DNA of 64,000 nt. Source: Oryzomicrobium terrae (GTDB lineage Bacteria > Pseudomonadota > Gammaproteobacteria > Burkholderiales > Rhodocyclaceae). The stretch spans positions 1,860,001-1,924,000 of the forward strand of contig NZ_CP022579.1 in NCBI RefSeq assembly GCF_008274805.1. The letters are read 5' to 3'. The notes under the pieces are model-generated. The model saw nothing but the letters and a program-made list of their open reading frames with translations, did not search any database and was not told the origin of the DNA. A program made the position numbers and the translations under genes. Below are positions 39,534 to 50,142 of this stretch, in pieces. The stretch's first letter is position 1; every line of letters begins with the position of its first letter.

Positions 39534-40709
39534 ATGAGAAAACCCCGTTCCCCCGCCCGCCCCCACCTCCCCCGGGAGGCCGCTGAACTCACCTGGCTGG
39601 CTACCGGTCTGTCCCGCTCCGGCTGCAAGCTGGAGGACGCCTACTGGGAACCGCGGCTGGCCGCGGCGGTGGACGAGTTGCTGCGCGAGGACAACGAGGC
39701 CGACCTGACCGCTGCCCTGGATCTGCTGTTCGAAGCCGACGGCCCGGCTCACGACGAGCTGGCGGACATGGTCGAGGCCCGCGCCGAGAGCACCCGGCTC
39801 GATCACGACGGCAAATCCTGGGACGTGCTGCTGGTGGCCTGCCCGGTACTGGCCTGGTCCCGCTTCTCGATCGCTTCACCTTCCCTGTCGGCCGACGTCA
39901 TGGCGGCCCTCAAGGCCCAGCTGTCAGGCCATATTCTGGCCAAGAACGCCCGGGTCGCCCTGGCCGACTTCCTCTTTTCGCCGGACCAGCTGCCACGCAG
40001 CTTCTGCGACACCTTCCGCCTCACCTGCGAGCTGGGGGTACGCGCCCTGACCGGCCGCGATTTCAAGCTCAAGCCCAAGGACCTGCCGGAAACCAACCGT
40101 TTCCTCTCCGACACCCGCTACCTGCTGGCCGCCGTGGCCGTGCCCAAGGGTGAAGCCCTGTTCCGCTGGAACGAGCGCGACGGCGATCGGGACAAGGCCC
40201 TGGCCCAATGGTCCATCCAGGCAACCCCCACGGTGGAAGGCCTGCTGCCCGGCTGCGCCTTCGAAATGCTGCTGCCGGACGCCTACCATGCTGCCTGCCA
40301 GCAGGCCGATCAGGCATCGCGCACCTACTCCCTGCGCGCCGCCATCGCCTTCCTGCAAACCACGGTGGGCCTCGACACCGCCGCCATGAAGGCGGTGATC
40401 GGCCCCTTCCACGACCAACGCCTGGAGGAATACCGCATCGGCCTCGGTCCCCGCGATTCCGACGACATCTACTACGGCGTGGTCTGGCCCCTGCTCGGCA
40501 CCGAGGACGACAACAGCGAACTGGTGCCGGAAATCGAGGCCATCCTGCGCGAAGCCGGTTTCCAGGACATCACCATCCACGACCACCGCTTCCCCATGGA
40601 ATTCTGCGACGACTGCGGCACGCCCCTCTACCCCAACAAGGAAGGCGAACTGGTCCACGCCGAAATGCCGGAACAACCCTCCCATGAGGCGCCGGGGATG
40701 CTGCACTAA
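39534..40709 (+). CDS. DUF2863-family protein
   Basis: A 391-residue protein of the DUF2863 family, found mainly in betaproteobacteria; no function is established. It is soluble and acidic with no signal peptide. A C-terminal FCDDCGTPLYPNKEGELVH stretch has one CxxC pair, suggestive of half a zinc ribbon. The frame extends hundreds of bases upstream through the previous gene in another frame, but ATG 39534 begins the conserved part and lies after an extended -10 element. A terminator follows 23 bp after the stop, so it is probably monocistronic. Confidence 0.82.
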   Translation: MRKPRSPARPHLPREAAELTWLATGLSRSGCKLEDAYWEPRLAAAVDELLREDNEADLTAALDLLFEADGPAHDELADMVEARAESTRLDHDGKSWDVLLVACPVLAWSRFSIASPSLSADVMAALKAQLSGHILAKNARVALADFLFSPDQLPRSFCDTFRLTCELGVRALTGRDFKLKPKDLPETNRFLSDTRYLLAAVAVPKGEALFRWNERDGDRDKALAQWSIQATPTVEGLLPGCAFEMLLPDAYHAACQQADQASRTYSLRAAIAFLQTTVGLDTAAMKAVIGPFHDQRLEEYRIGLGPRDSDDIYYGVVWPLLGTEDDNSELVPEIEAILREAGFQDITIHDHRFPMEFCDDCGTPLYPNKEGELVHAEMPEQPSHEAPGMLH

Positions 40710-40731
40710 GTCCGCCACACCACTGCGCAAC

Positions 40732-40762
40732 AGCCCTGCCGGACAATTCGGCAGGGCTTTTT
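40732..40762 (+). terminator. rho-independent terminator of DUF2863 gene
   Basis: AGCCCTGCCG (40732-40741) pairs with CGGCAGGGCT (40749-40758) across seven bases, followed by TTTTT. Confidence 0.9.
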
Positions 40763-40803
40763 CTTGGCCGACTGTCTCAGTAGCTCCACCCGAAAATAAC
40801 GGG

Positions 40804-40823
40804 GCCGACTCCAAGGAGTCGGC
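40804..40823 (-). terminator. probable terminator of the chemoreceptor gene
   Basis: GCCGACTCC and GGAGTCGGC flank AA in a perfect 9-bp dyad, 34 bp past the chemoreceptor stop. On the minus strand TTATTTT follows the stem after a few bases. Confidence 0.65.
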
Positions 40824-40856
40824 TCCGTTTGGTTGTCCAGAACAGCGGCGGCGCGC

Positions 40857-42353
40857 TTAATCGAGTTTGAAGAACCCGATCGTCTCGCGCAGCTTGACCG
40901 CCTGGCCGTGCAGTTCCTGGGCTGTGGCCGACAGTTCTTCCGAGGCGCTGGCGTTGTGTTGGGTGGCCTGGCTGACCTGGGAGATGGCGGTGGAAATCTG
41001 GCCGGCACCGGTGGCCTGCTCTTCCGATGCCAGGACGATCTCCTTAACCAGGGCCGCGGTCTTTTCGATGTTCGGCTGCATCTGGCCGAACAGGCCCCCG
41101 GCCTTTTCCGCCAGGGCGACGCTGCTGCCGGCCAGTTCGCCGATTTCCTGGGCGGCCTTCTGGGAACGCTCGGCCAGCTTGCGCACCTCGCTGGCCACCA
41201 CGGCAAAGCCGCGGCCGGCATCGCCGGCCCGGGCTGCCTCGATAGCGGCATTCAGGGCCAGCAGGTTGGTCTGGTAGGCGATCTCGTCCACGATGCCGAT
41301 CTTGTCGGCGATGTTCTGCATGGCTTCGACCGTGGCCCGCACTGCTTGGCCGCCGGCGCCCGCATCCTCGGCGGCGCGCACGGCAATGGTTTCGGTAGCC
41401 CGGGCATTGTCTTTGTTCTGCTCGATGCTGCCGGCCATCTGCTCCACCGCGGCGGTGGTCTCGTCCACGCTGGCGGCCTGCTCGGAAGCGGCCTGGGACA
41501 GGGAATGGGAGGTGGTGCTGACCTGGTCGGAAGCCGTCGCCAGGGCCTCGGCACTGGCGCGCACCTCCAGCATGGCGGCCTTGTTGCGGTTGATCATCTT
41601 GTCGGCGGAACGCAGCATCTGGGCAATCTCGTCCCGGCCGTCGGCCTGGGCATGCACCGTCATGTCGCCTTCGGCCAGGGCTTCCAGCACGCTCTGCACC
41701 TGTTTCACCGGCGCCAGGATGCCGCGCACCACCCACCAGGAGAGCGCCACCAGCAGCAACAACACGATCGCGGCCACGCCTCCCTGGCTCAGGGCATTCT
41801 CGCGGAAGACCTTGTCCACGTCGTCGATGTAGATGCCGGAACCCACTACCCAGCCCCAGGCGGGGAAGGCCTTCACGTAGGAAATCTTTTCCACCGGCAC
41901 GTCGCTGCCCGGCTTGGGCCAGACGTAGCCGACAAAACCGTCGCCCTTGGTCTTGGCCACGTCCGACATCACGCGGAACAGGTGAACGCCGTTGGCATCC
42001 TTGGCATCGGAAAGGTTCTTGCCTTCCAGCTCCGGTTTGATCGGGTGCATCACCGAAGCGGCGGCGTAATCGTTGAGGAAGAAATACTCGTCGCCGGCAT
42101 AGCGCAGGCGGCGCACCGCGGCGATAGCGGCGGCCTTTGCCTCGTCCTCACTCAACGCGCCGCTGGTTTGCAGCGCGTGGAAATGGGCGACCACGCCATG
42201 GACCGTTTCCACCACGTGGCGGGTTTTCAGCTTGCGGTCCTCGAGCAGGTTGTCCCGCAGCTGGACCAGGCCCATGACAATGCTGACCACGATGCCCAAG
42301 GCCGCCAAGGCCACCAGGATCGTCAGTTTCCAGCCCAGTTTCAGATTCTTCAT
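40857..42353 (-). CDS. methyl-accepting chemotaxis protein with single Cache sensor
   Basis: Transmembrane chemoreceptor of 498 residues. TM1 (about 10-30, [20 protein letters not shown]) is followed by a periplasmic single Cache domain ([39 protein letters not shown]), TM2, a HAMP domain, and the cytoplasmic signalling hairpin with the highly conserved tip [20 protein letters not shown]. The sCache_2 pattern often senses small organic acids; the ligand is unknown. ATG 42353 is the conserved start; the frame extends upstream without homology. It is divergent from bioA, and no che genes are nearby. Confidence 0.93.
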   Translation of the reverse strand: MKNLKLGWKLTILVALAALGIVVSIVMGLVQLRDNLLEDRKLKTRHVVETVHGVVAHFHALQTSGALSEDEAKAAAIAAVRRLRYAGDEYFFLNDYAAASVMHPIKPELEGKNLSDAKDANGVHLFRVMSDVAKTKGDGFVGYVWPKPGSDVPVEKISYVKAFPAWGWVVGSGIYIDDVDKVFRENALSQGGVAAIVLLLLVALSWWVVRGILAPVKQVQSVLEALAEGDMTVHAQADGRDEIAQMLRSADKMINRNKAAMLEVRASAEALATASDQVSTTSHSLSQAASEQAASVDETTAAVEQMAGSIEQNKDNARATETIAVRAAEDAGAGGQAVRATVEAMQNIADKIGIVDEIAYQTNLLALNAAIEAARAGDAGRGFAVVASEVRKLAERSQKAAQEIGELAGSSVALAEKAGGLFGQMQPNIEKTAALVKEIVLASEEQATGAGQISTAISQVSQATQHNASASEELSATAQELHGQAVKLRETIGFFKLD

Positions 42354-42415
42354 TACCCGTCTCTCCCCTTGCGCACCGGGGGTTTCCGGCTGCGCTGCTC
42401 TAGCTTTTGCGGTTT

Positions 42416-42452
42416 TTCCGGACGACTCGTCCGGAAGTGCAGGCGGTAGAAT
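42416..42452 (+). promoter_or_regulatory. 21-bp palindrome over the putative bioA promoter
   Basis: TTCCGGACGA (42416-42425), a central C, and TCGTCCGGAA (42427-42436) form a perfect dyad. Ten bases later TAGAAT (42447-42452) could be the -10, which places the dyad over the -35 region, as for a repressor site. It could also act on the divergent chemoreceptor gene. It does not resemble the BioR or BirA sites I know. Confidence 0.5.
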
Positions 42453-42537
42453 GTCGGCCTTTGCCAGAATCTGCAATATCCCGACATCTTTTTGGCGGGA
42501 TGGCAGTCTGCCGCAACCCCAGCTTTCCGCTTGTCCC

Positions 42538-43953
42538 ATGCCCAACGCCCCCCTTCCTGCCTCCGCCTCCCTGCTCGACCGCAGCCTGGCTGCCGTCTGG
42601 CACCCCTGTACCCAGATGCGCCACCATCTGGAGTCCGGCGCCAATGCCCTGCCCCTGATTCCCATCGTGCGCGGCCAGGGGCTATGGCTGTACGACGATT
42701 CGGGCCGGCGCTTTCTCGACGGCATCAGTTCCTGGTGGGTAAACCTGTTCGGCCACGGCAACCCGCGCATCAACGCGGCACTGCGCGACCAACTCGACAA
42801 GCTTGAACACGTCATCCTGGCAGGCTTCACCCACGAGCCGGTAGTGGAGCTGTCGGAGCGCCTTTCCGCCCTCACCGGCGGCGCCCTGGGCCACGCCTTC
42901 TATGCCTCTGACGGTGCCTCGGCCACCGAGATCGCCCTGAAGATGTCCTACCACTACTGGCAGAACACCGGGCACCCGGCCAAGCGACGCTACGTCTGCG
43001 TCGCCGGCAGCTACCACGGCGAGACCGTGGGCGCCCTGGCGGTCACCGACGTGGCCCTGTTCAAGGACGCCTACGGCCCCCTGACCCATCCGGCCTACGT
43101 GGTGCCCAGCCCGGACGCCCGCCTCGCCCAGGACGGCGAATCCGCCGCCGACGTGGCCCGCCGCGCCGCCCGGGGGCTGGAGGCCCTGTTGGCCGAAGAG
43201 CACGAGCACATCGCCGCCCTGATCGTCGAGCCCCTCATCCAATGCGCCGGCGGCATGGCCATGCACGACCCGGAGTACCTGGTGCAGGCCCGCGCCCTGT
43301 GCGACCGCTACGGGGTTCATCTGATCTGCGATGAGATCGCCGTGGGCTTCGGCCGCACCGGCACCTTCTTCGCCCACGAGCAGGCGGTGGTCGATGGCGT
43401 GCCGATCCGCCCCGACTTTCTCTGCCTGTCGAAAGGCATCACCGCCGGCTACCTGCCCCTGTCGGTGGTGTTGAGCAGCGACGCCATCTACCAGGCGTTT
43501 CTCGACGAGCGGCTGGCCCGAGGCTTTCTCCATTCCCACTCCTACACCGGCAACCCCCTGGCCTGCCGGGCGGCCCTGGCCACCCTGGACATCTTCGCCG
43601 GCGACGACGTGATCGCCGCCAACCGGGCCACCGCCGCCGCCTTCAGCGAACTGCTGCGGCCCTTGGCCGAGCACCCCCGGGTGCGCCACTTCCGCCAGCG
43701 CGGCATGATCTGGGCCGCCGACGTCGACGCCGCCGACCCGAGCTTCGGCCGCCGCTTCTACCGCGAGGCCCTGGCCCGGGAAGTGCTGCTGCGGCCCCTG
43801 GGCAACACCCTGTACTTCATGCCCCCCTACATCGCCACCGAGGCCGACCTGGCCTTCCTCGCCGAACGGGCGCTCCAGGCCCTGGATGCGGCCCTGGCTG
43901 CCGGCGATGCCGCCCCGTCCGAAACCACCGCTTCCCCCGTCTTCGCCGCCTGA
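42538..43953 (+). CDS. bioA: adenosylmethionine-8-amino-7-oxononanoate aminotransferase
   Basis: PLP enzyme converting 8-amino-7-oxononanoate to 7,8-diaminononanoate with SAM as amino donor. The 471-residue protein shows class III aminotransferase features: WHPCTQM near the N-terminus (typical of BioA), the [11 protein letters not shown] loop, [11 protein letters not shown], the [18 protein letters not shown] block and the PLP lysine in [12 protein letters not shown]. The frame is open upstream, but ATG 42538 begins conserved sequence. It is the first gene of bioAFHCD, 11 bp before bioF, and a putative promoter with a palindrome lies about 90 bp upstream. Confidence 0.95.
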   Translation: MPNAPLPASASLLDRSLAAVWHPCTQMRHHLESGANALPLIPIVRGQGLWLYDDSGRRFLDGISSWWVNLFGHGNPRINAALRDQLDKLEHVILAGFTHEPVVELSERLSALTGGALGHAFYASDGASATEIALKMSYHYWQNTGHPAKRRYVCVAGSYHGETVGALAVTDVALFKDAYGPLTHPAYVVPSPDARLAQDGESAADVARRAARGLEALLAEEHEHIAALIVEPLIQCAGGMAMHDPEYLVQARALCDRYGVHLICDEIAVGFGRTGTFFAHEQAVVDGVPIRPDFLCLSKGITAGYLPLSVVLSSDAIYQAFLDERLARGFLHSHSYTGNPLACRAALATLDIFAGDDVIAANRATAAAFSELLRPLAEHPRVRHFRQRGMIWAADVDAADPSFGRRFYREALAREVLLRPLGNTLYFMPPYIATEADLAFLAERALQALDAALAAGDAAPSETTASPVFAA

Positions 43954-43964
43954 ATCACTGCACC

Positions 43965-45137
43965 ATGATCTGGGACGACCTCGACCTCGAACTGGCCAAG
44001 CGCCGCGACCAGGGCCTGTTGCGCACCCGGCGCACCCTGCAATCCCCCGCCGGCCCCCACGCCATCGTCGATGGCCGGCCCCTGCTGGCCTTTTGCAGCA
44101 ACGACTACCTGGGGCTGGCCGCCGACCCCGCCGTGGCCGCCGCCCTGGCCGACGGCGCCCGCCACTGGGGTGCCGGCTCCGGCGCCTCCCACCTGGTGTC
44201 CGGCCACCTGGAACCGTTCCAGCAGCTCGAAGCGCGGCTCGCCGCCTTCACCGGCTTTGCCCGGGCCCTGACCTTTTCCACCGGCTACATGGCCAACCTG
44301 GCCATCGTTCCCTCCCTGGTGGGCCGTGGCGACGCGGTATTCGCCGACAAACTCAACCACGCCTCCCTGATCGACGCGGTGCAGTTGTCCCGGGCCGACC
44401 ATGTGCGCTACCCACACAACGACGTGGCGACCCTGGAGCGGCTGCTGGAAAACTCCACCGCCCGCAAGAAGCTGATCCTCACCGATGCCGTGTTCAGCAT
44501 GGACGGGGACCTGGCGCCGCTTACCGAACTGTTCGCCCTGGCCGAGCGCTTCGACGCCTGGCTGGTGGTGGATGACGCCCACGGCTTCGGCGTGCTCGGC
44601 CCCCAGGGCCGGGGCAGCCTGGCCCACCTGGGCCTGCCCGCCTCCCCGCGCATTCTGCTGATGGGCACCCTGGGCAAGGCCGCCGGGGTCTCCGGCGCCT
44701 TCGTCGCCGGTACTGAATCGGTGATCGAGTGGCTACTGCAGACCGCCCGACCCTACATCTTCACCACCGCCGCCAGCCCCGCCGTGGCTTGCGCCCTGCT
44801 CGCCTCCCTGGACACGCTGGCCAGCCCGGACGGCGACACCCGCCGCGCCCACCTGCAGGCCCTGATCGCCCGGCTGCGCGCTGGCCTGGCCGGCACCCCC
44901 TGGCGTCTGCTCCATTCCGACACCGCCATCCAGCCCATCGTCGTCGGCGACAACCACGCCGTCCTCGCCGTGGCCCAGGGCCTGCTCGACCAGGGCCTAT
45001 GGGTGCCTGCCATCCGCCCGCCCACGGTGCCCGCCGGTTCCGCCCGGTTGCGGGTGTCCCTGTCCGCCGCCCATACCCTGGACGACGTGGACCGCCTGAC
45101 CACCGCCCTGGCCGCCGTTGCTGCCCCCGCCCCATGA
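43965..45137 (+). CDS. bioF: 8-amino-7-oxononanoate synthase
   Basis: PLP enzyme condensing pimeloyl-ACP/CoA with alanine. 390 residues with the alpha-oxoamine synthase signatures: [43 protein letters not shown] and the PLP lysine in [13 protein letters not shown]. Its stop codon overlaps the bioH start (ATGA), and it follows bioA by 11 bp, so the operon is translationally coupled. Length and motifs are normal. Confidence 0.95.
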   Translation: MIWDDLDLELAKRRDQGLLRTRRTLQSPAGPHAIVDGRPLLAFCSNDYLGLAADPAVAAALADGARHWGAGSGASHLVSGHLEPFQQLEARLAAFTGFARALTFSTGYMANLAIVPSLVGRGDAVFADKLNHASLIDAVQLSRADHVRYPHNDVATLERLLENSTARKKLILTDAVFSMDGDLAPLTELFALAERFDAWLVVDDAHGFGVLGPQGRGSLAHLGLPASPRILLMGTLGKAAGVSGAFVAGTESVIEWLLQTARPYIFTTAASPAVACALLASLDTLASPDGDTRRAHLQALIARLRAGLAGTPWRLLHSDTAIQPIVVGDNHAVLAVAQGLLDQGLWVPAIRPPTVPAGSARLRVSLSAAHTLDDVDRLTTALAAVAAPAP

Positions 45138-45958
45138 ACATCACGCCCCTCAACACCCCCGCCGCAACCGCCCGCCCGCCCCTCGCCCTGCTCCACGGCT
45201 GGGGGCTGGATGGCCGCATCTGGGACGGCCTGCTGCCCCACCTCGCCGCCCTGGCGCCGGACCTGCCCCTGCTGTGCGTAGACCTGCCCGGCTATGGCGG
45301 CTCGCGCTACTCAGGGGAGGACGCCGCCACCGTGGCCCGGCAGCTGGCCGAGCAATTGCCGCCGGGCTGCACCCTGGCCGGCTGGTCCCTGGGCGGCATG
45401 CTCGCCCAGCTGGCGGCGATTCAACCCGACAGCCCCATCGCCCGGCTGGTGCTGCTCGGAACCACCCCCAGCTTCGTCAAGCGTAACGACTTCGTCGCCG
45501 GCCAGGCGCCAGCCCTGCTGGCTACCTTCACCACCGGCATCCGTGCCCTGCCCGCCGCCGTGGTGCCCCGCTTCGCCACCCTGATCAACCAGGGTGACAG
45601 CCGCGCCCGGGACATCAACCGGCTGATCAAGCCCCTCACCCAGGAGCCTCTGCCTGAAAAAGCCGGCCTGCTCGCCGGCCTGGCCTGGCTGGGGGAGCTG
45701 GACCTGCGTTCCCTGGCGGCGTCCATTACCCAGCCCACCCTGGTCATCCACGGCGCCAAGGACGGCCTGATCCCCTATGAGGCCGGCCAGTGGCTGGCCG
45801 AGCACCTGCCCCGTGCCGAGTTGCTGACCTTGCCGGAGGCCGCCCACACCCCCTTCCTGCACGATCCGGCCGGTTGTGCCGCCGCCATGGCCCGCTTCGC
45901 GGCAACCGGCAGCGCCCAGCCCCTGGCTGCAGCGACCACGCCCATCCAGGCCGGATGA
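45134..45958 (+). CDS. bioH: pimeloyl-ACP methyl ester carboxylesterase
   Basis: Alpha/beta hydrolase that removes the methyl ester from pimeloyl-ACP at the end of the BioC-BioH route, 274 residues. It has the [15 protein letters not shown] oxyanion segment, the nucleophile elbow AGWSLGGML, and a late HTPF-containing His segment ([14 protein letters not shown]). The GWSLGG elbow and operon position support BioH rather than a general hydrolase. The start overlaps the bioF stop, and its own stop overlaps the bioC start (ATGA), so the three are coupled. Confidence 0.92.
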   Translation: MNITPLNTPAATARPPLALLHGWGLDGRIWDGLLPHLAALAPDLPLLCVDLPGYGGSRYSGEDAATVARQLAEQLPPGCTLAGWSLGGMLAQLAAIQPDSPIARLVLLGTTPSFVKRNDFVAGQAPALLATFTTGIRALPAAVVPRFATLINQGDSRARDINRLIKPLTQEPLPEKAGLLAGLAWLGELDLRSLAASITQPTLVIHGAKDGLIPYEAGQWLAEHLPRAELLTLPEAAHTPFLHDPAGCAAAMARFAATGSAQPLAAATTPIQAG

Positions 45959-46797
45959 GTACAGTCCCCACCCGCCCCACCAAGCATCAGGTCAGGGCCG
46001 CCTTCGATCGGGCAGCCCGCACCTACGACGCGGCTGCCGAACTGCAACGCCAGGCCGTGACCGGCCTGCTGGCACGCCTGAGCACGGTAACGCCCTGCCT
46101 GGCGGCGCACGGCGCCCCCCTGCTCGATGCCGGCTGCGGCACCGGCTACGCCCTCCCCCTGCTCGCCCGCCAGTTTCCCCGCGCGCCCCTGGTGGCCGCC
46201 GACCTGGCCCCGGCCATGGTCGAGGCCGCCCAGGCCGTACTGGCCGGAGTGTCCGGAGTCTCCGAATTACCCGGAAAGCAAGCCGCAGCCCCCCAAGCGT
46301 TGTGCGCCGACCTGGAAGCCCTCCCCCTTGCCGATGCCAGTCTGGGCCTGTACTGGTCGAGCCTGGCCCTGCAGTGGTGCCACCTGCCCCACGCCCTGGG
46401 TGAAGCCCGGCGCCTGCTGCGCCCCGGCGGCACCCTGGCCATCGCCACCCTGGGGCCCGGCACCTTCGCCGAGCTGGCCCAGGCCTTTGCCTGTGTGGAC
46501 CGGCACCGCCACGTGCTGGCCTTCGACGATGCCAACGTGCTCACCGCCACCCTGGCCGACGCCGGCTTTGCCGAGGTGCGCCTGGATAGCGAGACCCTCA
46601 CCGTCCATTACCCCGATCTGCGCAGCCTGCTCGCCGCCATCAAGGCCGTGGGCGCCAACCAGGTCGGCCCCGGGCGCCGCACCGTCCCCCTGGGCCGCGC
46701 CGGGCTGGCCCGCCTGGCCGAGGCCTACGAGCCCTTCCGCACCCCGGCCGGTCTGCCCCTGAGCTATCGGGTCATCTACGCCCTGGCCCGGAGCTGA
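45955..46797 (+). CDS. bioC: malonyl-ACP O-methyltransferase
   Basis: SAM-dependent methyltransferase that masks malonyl-ACP so the fatty-acid machinery can build pimeloyl-ACP, 280 residues. The SAM motif LDAGCGTGYALPLLAR is preceded by the BioC-typical VRAAFDRAARTYDAAAELQ. Then LYWSSLALQWCHLP corresponds to the BioC substrate region. The start overlaps the bioH stop. BioC and BioH together indicate the modified fatty-acid route for the pimeloyl moiety rather than BioI or BioW. Confidence 0.94.
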   Translation: MSTVPTRPTKHQVRAAFDRAARTYDAAAELQRQAVTGLLARLSTVTPCLAAHGAPLLDAGCGTGYALPLLARQFPRAPLVAADLAPAMVEAAQAVLAGVSGVSELPGKQAAAPQALCADLEALPLADASLGLYWSSLALQWCHLPHALGEARRLLRPGGTLAIATLGPGTFAELAQAFACVDRHRHVLAFDDANVLTATLADAGFAEVRLDSETLTVHYPDLRSLLAAIKAVGANQVGPGRRTVPLGRAGLARLAEAYEPFRTPAGLPLSYRVIYALARS

Positions 46798-46851
46798 ACG
46801 CCCCCGCCCCCAACGCCCGACCTGCATGGACTTATCCACCGTCACTTTGCC

Positions 46852-47547
46852 ATGACCGCTCCCCGTTCCTTCTTCATCGCCGGCACCGACACCGAGATCG
46901 GCAAGACCTTCACCACCACCCTGCTGCTGCGCGCCGCCCGGCTGGCGGGGTTGACCGCCCTGGGCATGAAGCCGGTGGCCGCCGGGGTGGATGCGGCCGG
47001 CCGTAACGACGACGTGGAAGCGATCCTCGCCGCCGGTAGCTTCCAGCCGGCCCGGGAGGACGTGAATCCCTTTCTCTACCAGGCGCCGGTGTCGCCCCAC
47101 ATCGCCGCCCGGGACGAGGGGCGGCCGGTGGATCTGGCGCTGATCGGCACCGCCTACGCGCGCCTCGCCAGCCAAGCCGACCTGGTGCTGGTCGAAGGGG
47201 TCGGCGGTTTTCGCGCCCCCCTGTCCGACACCCTCGACGGTGCCGACCTGGCCCGGGCCCTGGCGCTGCCGGTGATCCTGGTGGTGGGCCTGCGCCTGGG
47301 CTGCCTCAACCACGCAATGCTGACCGCCGAGGCCATCGCCACCCGGAGGCTCCGCCTGACGGGCTGGATCGGCAACCACGTCGATCCGGCCATGGCCCGT
47401 CAGGAGGACAACGTGCGCTACCTGCAAGAACACTTGCATAATGACTTCGATCTGCCCTGCCTCGGCTTGATTCCTCACGTTCCGCCGGGTCCCGGCCGGG
47501 ACGGCTGTCTGGATGACATCGCCCGCACCCTGCACCTGCCCGGCTAA
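46852..47547 (+). CDS. bioD: dethiobiotin synthetase
   Basis: ATP-dependent carboxylase that closes the ureido ring of dethiobiotin, 231 residues. The P-loop GTDTEIGKTFTTT at the N-terminus and VLVEGVGGFRAPLSD in the middle are diagnostic, and GMKPVAAG matches the family. It follows bioC by 54 bp. bioB, which completes the pathway, is not in the window. Downstream, after 49 bp, an unrelated exporter begins on the same strand without a visible terminator, so read-through is possible. Confidence 0.95.
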   Translation: MTAPRSFFIAGTDTEIGKTFTTTLLLRAARLAGLTALGMKPVAAGVDAAGRNDDVEAILAAGSFQPAREDVNPFLYQAPVSPHIAARDEGRPVDLALIGTAYARLASQADLVLVEGVGGFRAPLSDTLDGADLARALALPVILVVGLRLGCLNHAMLTAEAIATRRLRLTGWIGNHVDPAMARQEDNVRYLQEHLHNDFDLPCLGLIPHVPPGPGRDGCLDDIARTLHLPG

Positions 47548-47596
47548 GCCCGAGTAGCGCCACCTCCGCCCGATCGACACCACTTTCGCCTTGTTC

Positions 47597-48856
47597 ATGC
47601 CCGCCCTAAAACTCACCCGCCAGCGCCTGCTGATCGCCGTTGTGGTCGTGGCCGTCATCGCCCTTGTCCTGTGGCCCCGCACCAAGACGGTGGAGGTGGT
47701 GACGGTGGCCCGGGGGCCCATCGTGCAGTCGGTAGTGGCCACCGGCCGGGTCACTACGCCGACCCGCATCGAGATCGGTGCCCAGGTCACCGGTACCGTG
47801 GAAACCGTCACCGTGCGCGAGGGGGATCTGGTCAAGCCTGGCCAGTTGCTCGTCACCCTGCGCGACGACGAAGCCCGGGCCGCCCAGGTCCAGGCAAAGG
47901 CGGCCCTGGTCGAGGCCCGGGCCAAGATCACCCAGCTCGACCGGGTGGCGGGCCCCATGGCCGATCAGGCGGTACGCCAGGCCGAGGCCAACCTGCGGGT
48001 GGCGGAGGCCGAGTACGTCCGCAGCGAGGCCCTGGTGGCCCAGGGCTTCTACAGCGGCTCCAAGGCCGACGACGCGGCGCGCAACCGGGACACGGCCCGG
48101 GCAGCCCTGCTCTCGGCCCGGGCCCAGGCAGAGGGCAACGCCAAAGGCGGCGCCGAGCGCGCCCTGGCCGAGGCCCGCCTGATCCAGGCCGAAGCGGCAC
48201 TCAAAGCCGCCCAGGCGCGCCTCGACAACCAGCGCCTGACGGCCCCGGACACCCTTACCCAGGCCGCCCGGGTCCTCACCCGCACAGTCGAACCCGGCAC
48301 CACCGCCCAGCCGGGCAAGGTGCTGCTGACCCTGGCCGATCAGGGCGAAACCCGCATCTACGCCGACGTGGACGAGAAGAACCTGCGCTACCTGGCGCCC
48401 GGCGCCAAGGCCGTCGGGGTGGCCGACGCCTACCCGGGGGAGCGCTTCGACGCCGAGGTGATCTATGTCGCCCCGTCCATCGATCCGAAGAAGGGCACCG
48501 TGGAAGTGCGCCTGGTGGTGCCCAAGCCCCCGGCCTTTCTCCGTCCGGACATGACCGTCTCGGTGGAAATGGTCACCGGACGCAAGGACGATGCCCTGGT
48601 GGTGGCTTCCGACGCCGTGCGCGGCGCCGATACGCAGCAGCCCTGGGTCCTGGCGATCCAGGACGGCCGGGCGGTGAAAGTGCCGGTGGTCCTCGGCCTG
48701 AAGGGGGTGGGCAGCAGCGAGATCGTCAGCGGTGTGGCCGCCGGCGATGCGCTGGTCGTCGCCCAGGCCCCCGCCGGTCCCGGCGAACGGGTCCGCGGCA
48801 AGCCCCGGAACGAGGAAACCAAGCGCAACTTCGACGTGCCCGGCCTGTCCCGCTGA
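47597..48856 (+). CDS. ABC exporter periplasmic adaptor (DevB/MacA/HlyD-like)
   Basis: Membrane-fusion protein of 419 residues. One N-terminal anchor (LLIAVVVVAVIALVLWP) is followed by lipoyl, coiled-coil and beta-barrel regions typical of MacA/DevB adaptors (GPIVQSVVATGRVTTPTRIE, QVTGTVETVTVREGDLVKPG). Most relevant is the gene order adaptor-permease-ATPase, which is that of DevBCA exporters. An in-frame TTG two codons upstream is less likely than ATG 47597. Substrate unknown: DevBCA exports heterocyst glycolipid, MacAB exports macrolides or peptides. It follows bioD by 49 bp. Confidence 0.9.
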   Translation: MPALKLTRQRLLIAVVVVAVIALVLWPRTKTVEVVTVARGPIVQSVVATGRVTTPTRIEIGAQVTGTVETVTVREGDLVKPGQLLVTLRDDEARAAQVQAKAALVEARAKITQLDRVAGPMADQAVRQAEANLRVAEAEYVRSEALVAQGFYSGSKADDAARNRDTARAALLSARAQAEGNAKGGAERALAEARLIQAEAALKAAQARLDNQRLTAPDTLTQAARVLTRTVEPGTTAQPGKVLLTLADQGETRIYADVDEKNLRYLAPGAKAVGVADAYPGERFDAEVIYVAPSIDPKKGTVEVRLVVPKPPAFLRPDMTVSVEMVTGRKDDALVVASDAVRGADTQQPWVLAIQDGRAVKVPVVLGLKGVGSSEIVSGVAAGDALVVAQAPAGPGERVRGKPRNEETKRNFDVPGLSR

Positions 48857-48888
48857 GCCGCGATCCCCTTCCGCACTGCCCGCCCACC

Positions 48889-50142
48889 ATGTTCCGTTTT
48901 CTCCGTCTGCCCCGCTCCAGCGCCCCCCACCTACCCTTCGAGTGGCTGGTGGCGCTGCGCTTTTTGCGCGAGGGGCGGATGCAGACCTTCCTGATCCTGG
49001 CCGGGGTCACGGGCGGGGTGGCAGTGGTGATCTTTCTCACCCAGCTGATCAACCAGCTCCAGGCCACCATCATCGACAAGGTGCTCGGCTCCCAGGCCCA
49101 CATCGTCATCAAGCCCCTGGACGACCTCACCCGCCGCGCCCTGCCGCCGGAGGCGCCGATCGCCGCCACGGTGCAACCCCGTGCCCAACGGCTGCGCCCC
49201 CTGGACCAATGGGAATCCCTGGCCCGACTGGCCGAGGCCACCCCGGACGTGGTGGCCGTCTCGCCGGTGGCCACCGGCCCGGCTTTCGCTTTGCGCGGCG
49301 GCGCCACCAAGTCGGTGGCCCTGATCGGCATGGTGCCGGAGCAGTACCGCCGGGTGGTGAAGATGGACAACTACATGACCCAGGGGCGTTTCGACGTTTC
49401 CGGCACCAACACCCTGATCGGCATCGACCTGGCCAAGGACCTGGGGGTGGGCCTGGGCGACAAGCTGCGGGTGCTGGCCGCCGACGGCCGGGATGAGATC
49501 CTTACCGTCACCGGCCTGTTCGACATGGGCAACCGGGACGTGAACCGGCGCTGGGTGTTCGTCACCCTCAAGCTCGCCCAGACCCTACTCGACCTGCCCG
49601 GCTCGGTGTCCAACATCGACCTCACCGTCACCGACATCTTCATCGCCGACCGGGTGGCGGCCCGCCTCGGCAACCAGACCAACTTGACCGTGGAATCCTG
49701 GATGCAGACCAATTCCGGTCTGCTCACGGCGCTGACCAACCAGAGCGTCTCCAACAACCTGATTCGCACCTTCGTCATCCTCATCGTCGCCCTGGGCATC
49801 TCCAGTGTGTTGGTGGTGTCGGTGGTGCAAAAGCAGAAGGAGATCGGCATCTTGCGCGCCATGGGCACCAGCCGTAACCGCATCCTGGCGGTATTCCTGC
49901 TTCAGGGCGGCATCGTCGGCGCCATAGGCTCGGTGGCCGGAACAGCCCTGGCTTTCGGCCTGCTGCACCTGTTTTCCCACATCTACAAGGCGCCGGACGG
50001 CTCCCAGCTGTTCTCGGCCGAACTCGACCCGATGCTGGCCTTGGGCGCCTGCGGGCTGGCCACGGTGATCGGCGTGGCCGCCGCCGCCCTGCCGGCCCGG
50101 CGCGCCTCCCGCCTCGATCCGGTCCAGGCGATCCGCGTATGA
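48889..50142 (+). CDS. ABC exporter permease (FtsX/MacB-like, DevC type)
   Basis: Permease of 417 residues with four predicted membrane segments: one near the N-terminus ([18 protein letters not shown]), a long periplasmic domain, then three near the C-terminus ([58 protein letters not shown]). [15 protein letters not shown] is the conserved FtsX coupling segment, and the protein ends [15 protein letters not shown] like LolC/MacB. The stop overlaps the ATPase start (ATGA). It carries no ATPase domain itself, unlike MacB. Confidence 0.92.
   Translation: MFRFLRLPRSSAPHLPFEWLVALRFLREGRMQTFLILAGVTGGVAVVIFLTQLINQLQATIIDKVLGSQAHIVIKPLDDLTRRALPPEAPIAATVQPRAQRLRPLDQWESLARLAEATPDVVAVSPVATGPAFALRGGATKSVALIGMVPEQYRRVVKMDNYMTQGRFDVSGTNTLIGIDLAKDLGVGLGDKLRVLAADGRDEILTVTGLFDMGNRDVNRRWVFVTLKLAQTLLDLPGSVSNIDLTVTDIFIADRVAARLGNQTNLTVESWMQTNSGLLTALTNQSVSNNLIRTFVILIVALGISSVLVVSVVQKQKEIGILRAMGTSRNRILAVFLLQGGIVGAIGSVAGTALAFGLLHLFSHIYKAPDGSQLFSAELDPMLALGACGLATVIGVAAAALPARRASRLDPVQAIRV

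Noticed and set aside
46834-46842. DnaA-box-like TTATCCACC ahead of bioD
   Set aside because: One mismatch, and the dyad and T-tract of the 68-bp element are absent.
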